Below are positions 21,102 through 29,178 of a DNA stretch of 32,214 bases, piece by piece. How positions within the stretch are numbered: the stretch's first letter is position 1; each line of letters opens with the position of its first letter. The position numbers and the translations under genes were made by a program. The stretch lies in contig JANZKD010000001.1 in assembly GCA_025061245.1 (NCBI GenBank), positions 1-32,214 of the forward strand, given 5' to 3'. The notes under the pieces are model-generated. The model saw only the letters and a program-made list of their open reading frames with translations, was not told the origin of the DNA and searched no databases. The stretch comes from Candidatus Culexmicrobium profundum (GTDB taxonomy: Archaea; Thermoproteota; Methanomethylicia; Culexarchaeales; Culexmicrobiaceae).

Positions 21102-22595
21102 GTGACCGGCCCAGCAAATCTACTTGCTCAAATCTTGGTTGTACCCTTAATCTTTGTTCCAATAGCTTATTGCTCTAGTAAGCGTCTTGGTTGGAGAACT
21201 GGTTGGATTGCTTTTCTTCCATTAGCTTACACCACCCTTGTTACATTATACTTAGTGAACTATGTGTCGAAAAATGGAGTTGTTTTAGGAGTTTGGCCAC
21301 TAGCTCCATCAGTAGGTTTAAACTTTGGGTTGATGGCTGATGGTTTAAGTACACCAATTATATTTACAATAGCATTACTTTGTACTGTCGTTGCAATCTA
21401 CTCGATGCCTTATATGGAGCATAAGTTGGGTGAGTGTGGATCTGGTCATGGTGCCTATTATGCATTATATCTCCTGTATGCGGTCGGTATGCTTGGTACT
21501 GCTATGTCAACAAATTTGATTCAGTTTTACTTCTTCTGGGAATTGATGCTGGTGCCTTCGTGGGCTTTAATTAACATTTGGGGTTATGGTGAGAGAGAGA
21601 AGATAGCCCTAAAGTATTTCATTTATACTCATATTGGTGCATTGTCTCTACTTGCAGGTATATTGGCTGTTTATGCGGCCTTTGGAACCTTCGATATACC
21701 AGTACTATTGTCATTGGTTCATGAGGGTTCTCATTCAGTAGGATTTCTACGATGGGTTGTTTTGGCAATGTTTCTTGGATTTGCAGTGAAGATGGCTATT
21801 GTTCCTCTACATACATGGCTTCCCGATGCACATGCAGAGGCTCCTACTCCAATTAGTGCCCTCCTATCTCCTGCTATGATTGGACTTGGAGGCTATGCTT
21901 TAGTTAGATTAGCCTATATATTATTCCCTGAAGTTTTCGAGCAATTTAGCTTGGTATTTAGTGTTTTGGCTTTGATTACTATGATTTATGGTGGCATCAT
22001 GGCTTTGGCTCAGGACGATATAAAGAGATTATTAGCATATTCAAGTGTTTCTCAGATGGGATATTTATTGTTTGGAATTACAAGTAGTTATCCTCAAGGA
22101 ATTAGTGGTTCAATGTTTCACTATGTTAGTCATGGTACGTGTAAGGCTATTCTCTTCATGATGGCTGGTGCAATTATGCTTGAGACCCATGGTATACGTA
22201 GCATTAAGAGGCTTGGTGGCTTAGCTAGTAAAATGCCCTTAACTACGATATTTACTTTGATTGGCTTCTTAGGTATTGCTGGTACTCCTCCTCTTAATGG
22301 TTTTCAGAGTGAATGGTTAATTTTCACTGGGGCCTTTGCTGGAGCTATTGAAGCCCATAATGCAGTTCGATTACTGATAACAATTGTTGCATTGATGGGA
22401 ACTGTTTTGACTGCTGGATATGCCTTGTGGACTATTAGGAGAATATTCTTTGGACCACTACCTGAGCATTTAGATGAAGTTCATGAAGCTCCACTACTTG
22501 TAACTATTCCAATGTTTATCTTAGCGCTTGTCACAGTGGTTTTAGGTATTTATCCAACACCACTATTGAGGCTTCTTTCAATGTTCTTTGGCTAA
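21102..22595 (+). CDS. nuoM: Complex I-like antiporter subunit M (NuoM/ND4 family)
   Basis: Ion-pumping subunit, about 497 residues and 13-14 helices. Marks: YFFWELMLVPSWALINIWGYGEREKIALKYFIYTHIG (TM5 Glu), VKMAIVPLHTWLPDAHAEAPTPISALL (TM7 Lys), ALAQDDIKRLLAYSSVSQMGY and AGTPPLNGFQSEW (Glu near TM12, as in NuoM). The TM8 segment reads SPAMIGLGGYALVR, so the usual central Lys is Gly at codon 261. GTG 21102 is preferred because GGGAGGT lies 6 bases upstream; a TTG at 21075 in frame lies before that site. Upstream TTTTATATGG (about 21038-21047) may be its box A. It stands as a single-gene unit and overlaps the stop of the next, convergent gene by 18 bases. Confidence 0.94.
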   Translation: MTGPANLLAQILVVPLIFVPIAYCSSKRLGWRTGWIAFLPLAYTTLVTLYLVNYVSKNGVVLGVWPLAPSVGLNFGLMADGLSTPIIFTIALLCTVVAIYSMPYMEHKLGECGSGHGAYYALYLLYAVGMLGTAMSTNLIQFYFFWELMLVPSWALINIWGYGEREKIALKYFIYTHIGALSLLAGILAVYAAFGTFDIPVLLSLVHEGSHSVGFLRWVVLAMFLGFAVKMAIVPLHTWLPDAHAEAPTPISALLSPAMIGLGGYALVRLAYILFPEVFEQFSLVFSVLALITMIYGGIMALAQDDIKRLLAYSSVSQMGYLLFGITSSYPQGISGSMFHYVSHGTCKAILFMMAGAIMLETHGIRSIKRLGGLASKMPLTTIFTLIGFLGIAGTPPLNGFQSEWLIFTGAFAGAIEAHNAVRLLITIVALMGTVLTAGYALWTIRRIFFGPLPEHLDEVHEAPLLVTIPMFILALVTVVLGIYPTPLLRLLSMFFG

Positions 22596-23105
22596 TATTT
22601 TTCTTCCTAATATTATTGGTTTTATAGTTAATGTTTCTAGTTTTACTCCTGCTGTATGAAGATTCTTTAATGTCCAGACTGTTGCAATTCCATGGATTTC
22701 TCCCTTCTCTTTATATATTGATCTCCATTTTAGGCTTGTTAATTTACTTCTACTTTTATATGAAATTTTTTGTATATCCTCTGCTCTTACAATGTCAACT
22801 ATTTCTCCGCTTCTTATTTCGAAGCTACCGATAATTTCTCTTTTTGCTGCGTGAACTTTTATTCTTCCTTCAATTTCTGGGAATAGATTTCTTCCACTGA
22901 AGTATTCTGTCATTATGGATGGAAAGTTTCTCGCTATTGCTATTAAGAGGAATTTTCTGAATATGTTTAATGGTAGTATTCCATCGATTTTGAATAGTGT
23001 TTCCTTTTTTATTCTTTCGACATCTCTTTCACTTAAACATTTATTGCATATTTCTTTTTCACTTTCTTTTCCACAATATATACATCTATATTTCTCTGAT
23101 TTCAA
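22578..23105 (-). CDS. Zinc-ribbon protein of unknown function
   Basis: 175 residues, not recognised. The N-terminus has a four-cysteine zinc-binding pattern (CIYCGKE, then ICNKCLSE). The rest is alpha/beta, rather basic, with no transmembrane segment: NIFRKFLLIAIARNFPSIM, then EGRIKVHAAKREIIGSFEIR and VWTLKNLHTAGVKLETLTIKP, which could be a small beta-rich domain. The TTG start has a strong AGGAGG 7 bases upstream. It lies 26 bases after the AdoMet decarboxylase gene on the same strand, so the two are probably an operon. A nucleic-acid-binding role is possible from the ribbon and basic charge, but this is a guess. Confidence 0.7.
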   Translation of the reverse strand: MKSEKYRCIYCGKESEKEICNKCLSERDVERIKKETLFKIDGILPLNIFRKFLLIAIARNFPSIMTEYFSGRNLFPEIEGRIKVHAAKREIIGSFEIRSGEIVDIVRAEDIQKISYKSRSKLTSLKWRSIYKEKGEIHGIATVWTLKNLHTAGVKLETLTIKPIILGRKILAKEH

Positions 23106-23131
23106 TGGTTTGCCTCCTAATGTTGAATTGG

Positions 23132-23491
23132 TTAGCTTGATCTATCTGCAAAATATTTTGTGTATTTCTTTGGTTTCAATTTTTCTATTATGTAGTTAAA
23201 AGCTGCGTCCGTATCTGTGTCTCCACAGGTGTATACATCGACTGTTGCATAATTGTGGTCTGGCCATGCATGGATTGCTATATGTGATTCCATCACTATT
23301 GCTATGGCAGCAATATAATTTTCAACATGATATGCTTCAACTTGGCATAAAGTTGCCTTTGCCGCTTTAACTGCTTCAATAACAACTTCTTTAATATATT
23401 CATGGCTACTTAAAAGTTCTCTTGGACAGCCATAGAGGCTTCCATAGATGTGACGACCTACCGCCCTCCCAACCAAGATTTGAGTGTACAT
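23132..23491 (-). CDS. speH: S-adenosylmethionine decarboxylase proenzyme (pyruvoyl type)
   Basis: Makes decarboxylated AdoMet, the aminopropyl donor for polyamines; in several Thermoproteota a related enzyme of this fold decarboxylates arginine. The 119 residues match the short prokaryotic class. The self-cleavage site is VMESHIAIHAWP: cleavage before Ser69 would create the pyruvoyl group. His74 and Cys89 (DVYTCGD) correspond to the catalytic His and Cys of the Thermotoga enzyme, and GRHIYGSLYGC is the usual N-terminal motif. The chosen ATG has AGGTGAG directly upstream, which is tight, so the start is uncertain by a few codons. Its substrate (AdoMet or arginine) is not proved by these motifs. 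Confidence 0.88.
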   Translation of the reverse strand: MYTQILVGRAVGRHIYGSLYGCPRELLSSHEYIKEVVIEAVKAAKATLCQVEAYHVENYIAAIAIVMESHIAIHAWPDHNYATVDVYTCGDTDTDAAFNYIIEKLKPKKYTKYFADRSS

Positions 23492-23742
23492 CTCACCTAG
23501 TTTCTTTTAAAGATTCAAACTTACTTAAAAAGCTTTCTACTCTGAAAATTTTCTTTTTAGTTAATTTTCTCACTTTATTTCTTAGTTTTTTCTCTTTTTT
23601 ACTGGTTGTTTTTAAGTTAAATTATTCTCTTGTTTTTATTTTTCATTTTTTCGGAAATTAGCATGCTAAATTTCATTTTCTCTGCTATTTTGTTTCCTTT
23701 TTGAACTAAATTGCTTCTCTAGTCCCTTTTTGTGAGGTGTCT

Positions 23743-24279
23743 TCACCCAAGTTTACTATTGGTTTTGAGGTAGATTAGTGCTATATAGAATATTGACAGA
23801 TATGTTATGCTTAGTAGTATTGAGATACTTTGATATTGAAGATAGTTTATGCCTAAAATTGATTTGCACATGAATAATGTTGAAATGTCATTCATTAAGT
23901 TTAAGAATAGCATTGAAAATGTGAATGCTGGGTATAGAATGCTTATTTTTTCCATTGTTTTAAATTCTCTACTGGAGGTTGACTTGAAGCACATGGCACT
24001 TAAGACTAAGGATATTAGCCAGACCATAATGTATAGGGTTGCGTAAATTGCATTAACTATTAGTGATAGAACTATGGCTTCCGAGGGATTTCTATTAAAT
24101 ATCCATTTGACTGCTGGATTTTCCTCAACTACTGTTCTTGAGTATACTCCAATTATGGTGGTTGTTGAAATTATGAGTAATACGTCGAAGTATATTATCC
24201 ATAGTAGTAGTGCTTTCTTTAAATTTTGGTTAATAGTTTTTATTGCTATTTTTATGATCTTTTTTTCTTTGGCTAGCAT
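23743..24279 (-). CDS. Four-helix membrane protein of unknown function
   Basis: 178 residues, not recognised. A short basic N-terminus (LAKEKKIIKIAIKTINQNLKK) is followed by four hydrophobic segments: residues about 27-50, 69-95, 112-130 and 146-168. The short polar loop after the second helix (FKSTSSREFKTMEK) is probably cytoplasmic. No catalytic motif is seen. On the minus strand GTATTTAAAG around 24294-24303 is a possible box A close to the start, so the transcript may have a very short leader. The 251 bases between it and the AdoMet decarboxylase are T-rich on the plus strand and show no gene. Confidence 0.65.
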   Translation of the reverse strand: MLAKEKKIIKIAIKTINQNLKKALLLWIIYFDVLLIISTTTIIGVYSRTVVEENPAVKWIFNRNPSEAIVLSLIVNAIYATLYIMVWLISLVLSAMCFKSTSSREFKTMEKISILYPAFTFSMLFLNLMNDISTLFMCKSILGINYLQYQSISILLSITYLSIFYIALIYLKTNSKLG

Positions 24280-24329
24280 TTTTCCACAGTCTTTAAATAC
24301 GTTTTATGTCTCAAAATTGAGGGGCTAAA

Positions 24330-24536
24330 ATCAATATTAAACTTTCACTATTAATATTCATTTTTTCGATTTCTCTTTTCATTTTATTGTCTATTACGAG
24401 TAATCCATTTATTTTAATTGTGCTGTTGCTTTTCATGTTTGTATTGAAGGTTTTAGATTTTGATTTAGTTTTCTTTCTTATGTGTGTCTATATGTTTGGC
24501 TTGATTATTGGCTTATCAATTAATCCTCCATGGTAA
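24330..24536 (+). CDS. Possible small membrane protein without a standard start
   Basis: The 305-base gap 24280-24584 contains an open frame after TGA 24318 that ends with TAA 24534-24536. It encodes about 65-70 hydrophobic residues that look like two or three membrane helices (FILIVLLLFMFVLKVLDFDL, then YMFGLIIGLSINPPW). No ATG or GTG lies near its left end. ATC 24330 after GAGGGG would fit a ribosome site, and TTG 24387 would give about 49 residues. T-rich DNA easily yields hydrophobic frames, so this may be chance. Confidence 0.3.
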   Translation: MNIKLSLLIFIFSISLFILLSITSNPFILIVLLLFMFVLKVLDFDLVFFLMCVYMFGLIIGLSINPPW

Positions 24537-24584
24537 TCGGATGTTTTATTTGAGATGTCTTATTTAGACTATGTAGGGTAAAAT

Positions 24585-25973
24585 ATGGCTTTTTCAAGGC
24601 TTTTTGGTACTTCTGGTGTTCGGGGTGAGATTGATAAGTTTTTAACTCCAGAGTTGGTTGTTAAGCTTTCAAAGGCTTTTGCAGTTTTTATTGGCGGATC
24701 CGGAACTGTTGCTGTTGGTAGGGATGTACGCTTGCATTCACGCATGTTATTTGAGGCATGTGTTTCTGGTCTTTTGTCGGGTGGTGTAGATGTTGTTGAT
24801 TGTGGTGTTATACCTACACCTACACTTCTTCATGTCGTTAAAAGCTATAAGCTGGATGGAGCGGTTATGATTACAGCTAGTCATGTTCCACCACAATTTG
24901 GAGGTGTACTTTTCTTTCATGGTGATACTGCTGAGCTAGGTAGGGATGAAAGCAAAATTTTAGAATACTTCACATTTAAAGAGTTTAAATATAATTCATC
25001 TACTAGTCTAGGTAAAGTAGTTGGCCTTAGTGTTGAAGAAATCTTTGAAGTCTACTTAAATTCTGTTACTCGGCTTGTTAATATGAAGCTTGTTAACAGT
25101 TTAGGTTGCCAAGTAATCTTAGATCTATGTAATAGTGCACAATCCATGTTTCTTCCTTTCATTGCTAGGGAATTTGGATGTAAAGTTTTCTGCATTAATG
25201 ATTTTCCTAATGGATATTTTCCTGGACGTGGAGCAGATTTGCACCCTAAATTACTAGAGTCAACTTCAAGGTTATTAACTAAAATTAAGGCTGATTTCGC
25301 TTTGGCTACTGATGGTGATGGGGATAGATGCCTCTTTATTGATGATTTGGGTGTGATTTTGTGGGGTGATATTGCTGGTTGCCTTTTTGCTCGAGAGGAA
25401 TTATTACGTAAAGGTGGTGGAATAATAGTATGTCCAATTAATACTTCAAATCTAATTTTACATGTTACGAAAGAATTGAATGGTAATGTTCATTTTACAA
25501 GAATTGGTCCTCCTGAAATTGCTTCTTCTATTAAGTCTCTAAATAGTTGTGTTTTTGCATTTGAGGAATCTGGGAAATATATTTGGCCAGAAAATATTCT
25601 TTATGGTGATCCTGTACTTGCACTTGGTAAGTTACTTGAAATACTGTCTAAGTATCATACTTTGAGTAGGGCTGTAGAAATGTTTCCAAGGTTTCATCAA
25701 GTTAAGTATAAGGTTTCTTGTCCTAATGAGATTAAAGAGAGAGTGTTAAGTTATCTTAAGGTTAAAGTCTTAGATTTTGATTATAAAGAGATCATTGATA
25801 TTGATGGATTAAAAATTATTTTTGATGATAATAGCTGGCTTTTATTAAGGCCTTCTGGAACTGAGCCTGTGTTTAGAGTTTTTAGTGAAAGTTTGGATGC
25901 AAATTATGCTAAGGAACTTGCGTTAACCGGCTTAAATATGGTTAAAGAAGCAATTAGAAAGTTATCTAAATAA
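24585..25973 (+). CDS. glmM: Phosphohexomutase (phosphomannomutase/phosphoglucosamine mutase family)
   Basis: Alpha-D-phosphohexomutase of 462 residues, acting between sugar-6-phosphate and sugar-1-phosphate for glycan or UDP-GlcNAc synthesis. Domain marks in order: LFGTSGVRGEI at the N-terminus, the phosphoserine loop MITASHVPP with Ser99, the magnesium loop ATDGDGDRC (Asp243, 245 and 247), the sugar-binding loop FAFEESGKYIWPE, and the phosphate loop RPSGTEPVFRVF near the end. Two positions differ from the usual: TASHVPP instead of TASHNPP, and FPGRGADLHPKLL where FPxxxPEPxxENL is common. The exact sugar is therefore uncertain; the gene symbol is the closest guess. ATG follows TAGGGTAAAAT. 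It overlaps the convergent cofE stop by 12 bases. Confidence 0.82.
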   Translation: MAFSRLFGTSGVRGEIDKFLTPELVVKLSKAFAVFIGGSGTVAVGRDVRLHSRMLFEACVSGLLSGGVDVVDCGVIPTPTLLHVVKSYKLDGAVMITASHVPPQFGGVLFFHGDTAELGRDESKILEYFTFKEFKYNSSTSLGKVVGLSVEEIFEVYLNSVTRLVNMKLVNSLGCQVILDLCNSAQSMFLPFIAREFGCKVFCINDFPNGYFPGRGADLHPKLLESTSRLLTKIKADFALATDGDGDRCLFIDDLGVILWGDIAGCLFAREELLRKGGGIIVCPINTSNLILHVTKELNGNVHFTRIGPPEIASSIKSLNSCVFAFEESGKYIWPENILYGDPVLALGKLLEILSKYHTLSRAVEMFPRFHQVKYKVSCPNEIKERVLSYLKVKVLDFDYKEIIDIDGLKIIFDDNSWLLLRPSGTEPVFRVFSESLDANYAKELALTGLNMVKEAIRKLSK

Positions 25974-26735
25974 GTCTTTTTCTTCAGGGTATATTAGTTC
26001 TTGAGTTGTTCCTTCACCTTTAGGATAGTCGTATCCTTTAATTATTACAACTGGAATGCCGTCTGCTTTTCCCATGGCTAACTCTGCTGCGGCTGCTAAT
26101 TCATCTGCTACTGCCATTTGAGTTACTCTTAAGGTATATCCAAACATATCTGATCGCCCTATGTACTCTTTTATTGGCTTCATTCCCGCTATTCCAATTG
26201 CAAAGTTAACATGTCCTCTTCTCCATGCTCTTCCAAATGTATCTGAAATTATAATTGCAACTTTTTTACCTGTCAGTTCTCCTATACGTTCCATGATTTT
26301 GCGAGCTGAAGCATCTGGGTCCTTTGGTAAGAGCGATACTATTTCTTTTTCACCTTTAACATTTGATCTATCAATACCTGCATTTGCACATACAAATCCA
26401 TGTCTAGTTTCCATAATCAAGTGTCTTCCCTTCATTTTTACGATCTTATTGCTTTCTTGAAGAATTAATTCGACGAGTCTGGGGTCTTTTCCAGTTAACT
26501 CGGCTACTCTAAGTGCGAAGGTTGATGGTGTAACTGTATCTAGATGTATTAGACGTCCTTCAGCTTTAGATACGATTTTGCTGGCAATTACAATTATGTC
26601 TCCATCTTCTATGTCTATGTGCTGTTCCTTTGCCGCATCACATATAATCTTGCCTATGTCGTCTCCTTCTTTTATGATTGGAATACCTCTCAATCCTATA
26701 ATTCTTATTTCTTCATAATTTGATTTCTTCTTCAT
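25962..26735 (-). CDS. cofE: Coenzyme F420:L-glutamate ligase (CofE)
   Basis: Adds gamma-linked glutamates to F420-0 with GTP, completing the deazaflavin cofactor. The 257 residues show family marks: RGIPIIKEGDDIGKII at the N-terminus, GDIIVIASKIVSKAEGR, ETRHGFVCANAGIDRSNV, IISDTFGRAWRRGHVNFAIG, and ADELAAAAELAMGKADGIPVVIIKGYDY. The length fits the archaeal single-domain enzyme (no fused FbiB reductase). AGGAGG lies 8 bases before the ATG, and the gene overlaps the end of the metallopeptidase by 23 bases, so it is the third gene of trmI - peptidase - cofE. It shows the organism makes F420, although no F420-using partner of the hydrogenase is seen here. Confidence 0.93.
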   Translation of the reverse strand: MKKKSNYEEIRIIGLRGIPIIKEGDDIGKIICDAAKEQHIDIEDGDIIVIASKIVSKAEGRLIHLDTVTPSTFALRVAELTGKDPRLVELILQESNKIVKMKGRHLIMETRHGFVCANAGIDRSNVKGEKEIVSLLPKDPDASARKIMERIGELTGKKVAIIISDTFGRAWRRGHVNFAIGIAGMKPIKEYIGRSDMFGYTLRVTQMAVADELAAAAELAMGKADGIPVVIIKGYDYPKGEGTTQELIYPEEKDLFR

Positions 26736-28311
26736 ATTTAATCCTCCTTAAGACTAGTAATATGATGGCGGCTATAGTTATTATTGTTAATGTTAAAGAT
26801 GTTTTTGCTATTGTTTCTCCAATGGATGCTTTTATTATGGCTGTTTTTAAGTCGCCTTGTCTAAGAGCGTTTTCAGCTTGTTCTAGTAATTTTTTAGCTA
26901 TAAATAGCCATGGCTGAGCTATGGGTAATTGTTCTTCTACTATTTTCTTTCCTTGCTTTATGGCTTCTTGGACTATGTATATATCCACGATGTTGAATCC
27001 CCATTTAGCAAATTTTGATGTTAAATCTGTTTTTGAGCAAGAGCTGAGATAGTGTATCAATGTGTCTATTGTTGTTATGTTTCCTAAACTCTTTATTTTA
27101 TTAAAGAAGCATTTGTAGAACTCTAGTCCTCCGTTTTCTTCTGCTATTTCCTTTACGATGAGGTATGATGCTGCATAATATGCTATAATATTGCTATCCT
27201 GTTTTCCTGGCCGCCATTTTTGAATGAAGCCAAGATTAGGTTTAAGGTTTTCAGCTAGTGCTTCAAGTTCCTCTCTTTTGCTTTCTGCCCCTGTCCATCC
27301 AGCTCTTAAAGTTAGTTCATAGCTTATATATTCTGCTAAGCCTTCATGGAACCAGAGTATGTTTGGTGAAATTCCAGCAGTCCATACGAATTGATGTACT
27401 AATTCATGAATGGCAATTTGTTCCCAGTATCCCACTGCAGTTCTGACAAAGAATAAGTTTAAGTTTATTTCACCTAAATGTGTTCCATTGAATGGTATGA
27501 AACCGGCAATCCATAAATCTTCTAATGTTGGGGCAAAAAATTCTACCTCTACATCACTTAAGTTTACTGCAAAAATTTCAGTCATATTTTCATAAACTTT
27601 CTCATATGCGTGTAATAGTCGCTCAGCTAAGTCAATGTATCTAGTTGGTGTTTTTATATGGAAGATGTCATTTTCAATTATTGTTTTATTTAATGGTTTA
27701 TCTATCGTATACTCGATGGCTATTCTTGCTAAATTTGTTTTTATTTTGAAGGTAACTTCAAAATATTCGTCATATTCAGAGATGGCTTCTGGTTTTGGTA
27801 GCATTGCTTCTTCTTTTAATTTAGCTGATTTAGGGAATCTAACGAAAATTGTTGCTTCATCTTTTGTGCTGAATCCTATTTGGGGTGAGTAGAAGAAGCC
27901 TCTTGGTTCAACTATTATTGATCCATAATTCATATTATATGTGATTAGAAGTTTAAATCCATGTTTTCCAGCAAAGTTGAATGTGAAATTATTATAGAAT
28001 ACATATTTCTCTTCGCTTGATGCATATGCGTCGCTTATACTATAATCTATTATTTCTCCCCTAATTACTTGGTATTCCCATGGGGTGAAGTTTTTTGGTA
28101 CTAGTACCCATGATGTTCCTCTATTCATAGATGTTGAATATTCTATTTCTATATGTGCTTCTCCTTCATCGTTGACTGTTATTGTATAGTTGTATGTTCC
28201 TCCTTTCTGTTCATGTGTTGACAGGTCATTTGCATTTACAATTAGTGGTATAGATGTTAAGATTAAAAGAAGTAGCAATGCTATTGGCAGTATCTCTATA
28301 TTTTTCTTCAT
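26713..28311 (-). CDS. Secreted, membrane-anchored zinc metallopeptidase (MA clan, M1-like)
   Basis: 532 residues. An N-terminal signal segment (ILPIALLLLLILTSIPLIV) and a C-terminal helix (TLTIITIAAIILLVLRR) with a short charged cytoplasmic tail place the body outside the cell. Residues about 35-205 are beta-rich. The catalytic part has IAIHELVHQFVW (His302, Glu303, His306) and, 17 residues on, FHEGLAEYIS whose Glu323 is the expected third zinc ligand: the gluzincin pattern. A helical region of about residues 455-500 follows, before the anchor. Several NxS/T sites are visible. The start ATG overlaps the trmI stop (ATGA). The natural substrate is unknown, and linkage to trmI and cofE gives no clear hint. 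Confidence 0.8.
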   Translation of the reverse strand: MKKNIEILPIALLLLLILTSIPLIVNANDLSTHEQKGGTYNYTITVNDEGEAHIEIEYSTSMNRGTSWVLVPKNFTPWEYQVIRGEIIDYSISDAYASSEEKYVFYNNFTFNFAGKHGFKLLITYNMNYGSIIVEPRGFFYSPQIGFSTKDEATIFVRFPKSAKLKEEAMLPKPEAISEYDEYFEVTFKIKTNLARIAIEYTIDKPLNKTIIENDIFHIKTPTRYIDLAERLLHAYEKVYENMTEIFAVNLSDVEVEFFAPTLEDLWIAGFIPFNGTHLGEINLNLFFVRTAVGYWEQIAIHELVHQFVWTAGISPNILWFHEGLAEYISYELTLRAGWTGAESKREELEALAENLKPNLGFIQKWRPGKQDSNIIAYYAASYLIVKEIAEENGGLEFYKCFFNKIKSLGNITTIDTLIHYLSSCSKTDLTSKFAKWGFNIVDIYIVQEAIKQGKKIVEEQLPIAQPWLFIAKKLLEQAENALRQGDLKTAIIKASIGETIAKTSLTLTIITIAAIILLVLRRIKYEEEIKL

Positions 28312-29090
28312 GCTTTCTCCCTCAGAGTTTTCCTTGCAAATATAATATAACCTGTGTGTCCAATCATGCGGGATTCTGGTCTTGTACCACTTGGACTAAC
28401 CATTATTCTTCTCATTAAACATTCCATGCACTCTATTGCTATAAAATCATTTTCCCTTAATGCTTTAACTGTTTTTACTATTTGTTCGATTGTAGGGCTA
28501 AAGCTTACAAAGGTTCCCCATTCAGCTAGAGCTTTACGTGCATGAGGAACCACTAACCATGGTGTCGCTAGATCTAAAAATACTGCATCAACATTTTCTT
28601 CATCTATTCCTTCAGTTATATCCTTTAATTTTAATTCAACATAATTGATGAGACCTGCCTTTTCTAAATTTTTCTTTGCATTTAAGAGAAAATCTTCTCT
28701 AATTTCGTAGCTATAGACTTTTCCAGTCGGTCTAATATAGTGTGCGAGTGCACTTGTAAGTGCTCCTGTCCCTGTTCCAGCTTCAACAACTCTGCTTCCT
28801 GGACCAATACCACTATAAAATATCATCAGTGCAATGTCTTTAGGATATATTATCTGAGTTTTCCTTGTGAATTTTAAGATGTAATCTCTTATTGTAGGTT
28901 TCAATATAATGAAGTCTGTATTTAGATGACTTTTAATTGTTTCACCATATTTTTTCCCTATTAATTCATCAAGTTTAATATATCCTCTATGCGTGTGAAG
29001 AGTTTTATCAGGTTTTACTGTTACAAGGTATGTTCTTTTCTTTGTTAAATACAACAGTACATTATCATTTTCTCTAATAATAGTTTCCAT
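28308..29090 (-). CDS. trmI: tRNA (adenine-N1)-methyltransferase TrmI (m1A57/58)
   Basis: Methylates N1 of A57 and/or A58 in the T-loop, a modification important for tRNA stability at high temperature. From ATG 29090 (260 residues): an N-terminal beta domain (ENDNVLLYLTKKRTYLVTV, THRGYIKLDELIGKKYG), then the Rossmann-like AdoMet fold with VVEAGTGTGALTSALAHYI (motif I), VYSYEIREDF, and VDAVFLDLATPWLVVPHARKAL (motif IV, D-L-P type with Ala for Pro), ending in a strand with HTGYIIFARK. A TTG at 29117 would extend it by 9 residues, but ATG 29090 has GGTGA 7 bases upstream. First gene of the minus-strand operon with the peptidase and cofE. Confidence 0.9.
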   Translation of the reverse strand: METIIRENDNVLLYLTKKRTYLVTVKPDKTLHTHRGYIKLDELIGKKYGETIKSHLNTDFIILKPTIRDYILKFTRKTQIIYPKDIALMIFYSGIGPGSRVVEAGTGTGALTSALAHYIRPTGKVYSYEIREDFLLNAKKNLEKAGLINYVELKLKDITEGIDEENVDAVFLDLATPWLVVPHARKALAEWGTFVSFSPTIEQIVKTVKALRENDFIAIECMECLMRRIMVSPSGTRPESRMIGHTGYIIFARKTLREKA

Positions 29091-29138
29091 TACATTTTCA
29101 CCATTTAGTATTCTCAATATGAAACCATCGAGTTTAAG

Positions 29139-29146
29139 CTATAAAC
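29139..29146 (+). promoter_or_regulatory. Box A candidate for the radical SAM gene
   Basis: CTATAAAC lies 33-40 bases before ATG 29179, giving a transcription start near 29168-29170. That is downstream of the alternative ATG at 29119, so the longer protein would not be made from this promoter. Confidence 0.45.
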
Positions 29147-29178
29147 TTATTTATTTAGAGAGTGATGGTTTACTTGAC

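Noticed and set aside
23422..23661. Plus-strand Phe/Leu-rich open frame over the speH start
   Set aside because: It overlaps the well-supported AdoMet decarboxylase and a T-rich promoter region. Hydrophobicity comes from the T-rich DNA.
23492..23742. Long T-rich stretch as a possible repeat or RNA gene
   Set aside because: No repeated unit, box motif or stem of note. Probably promoter and terminator DNA between two minus-strand genes.
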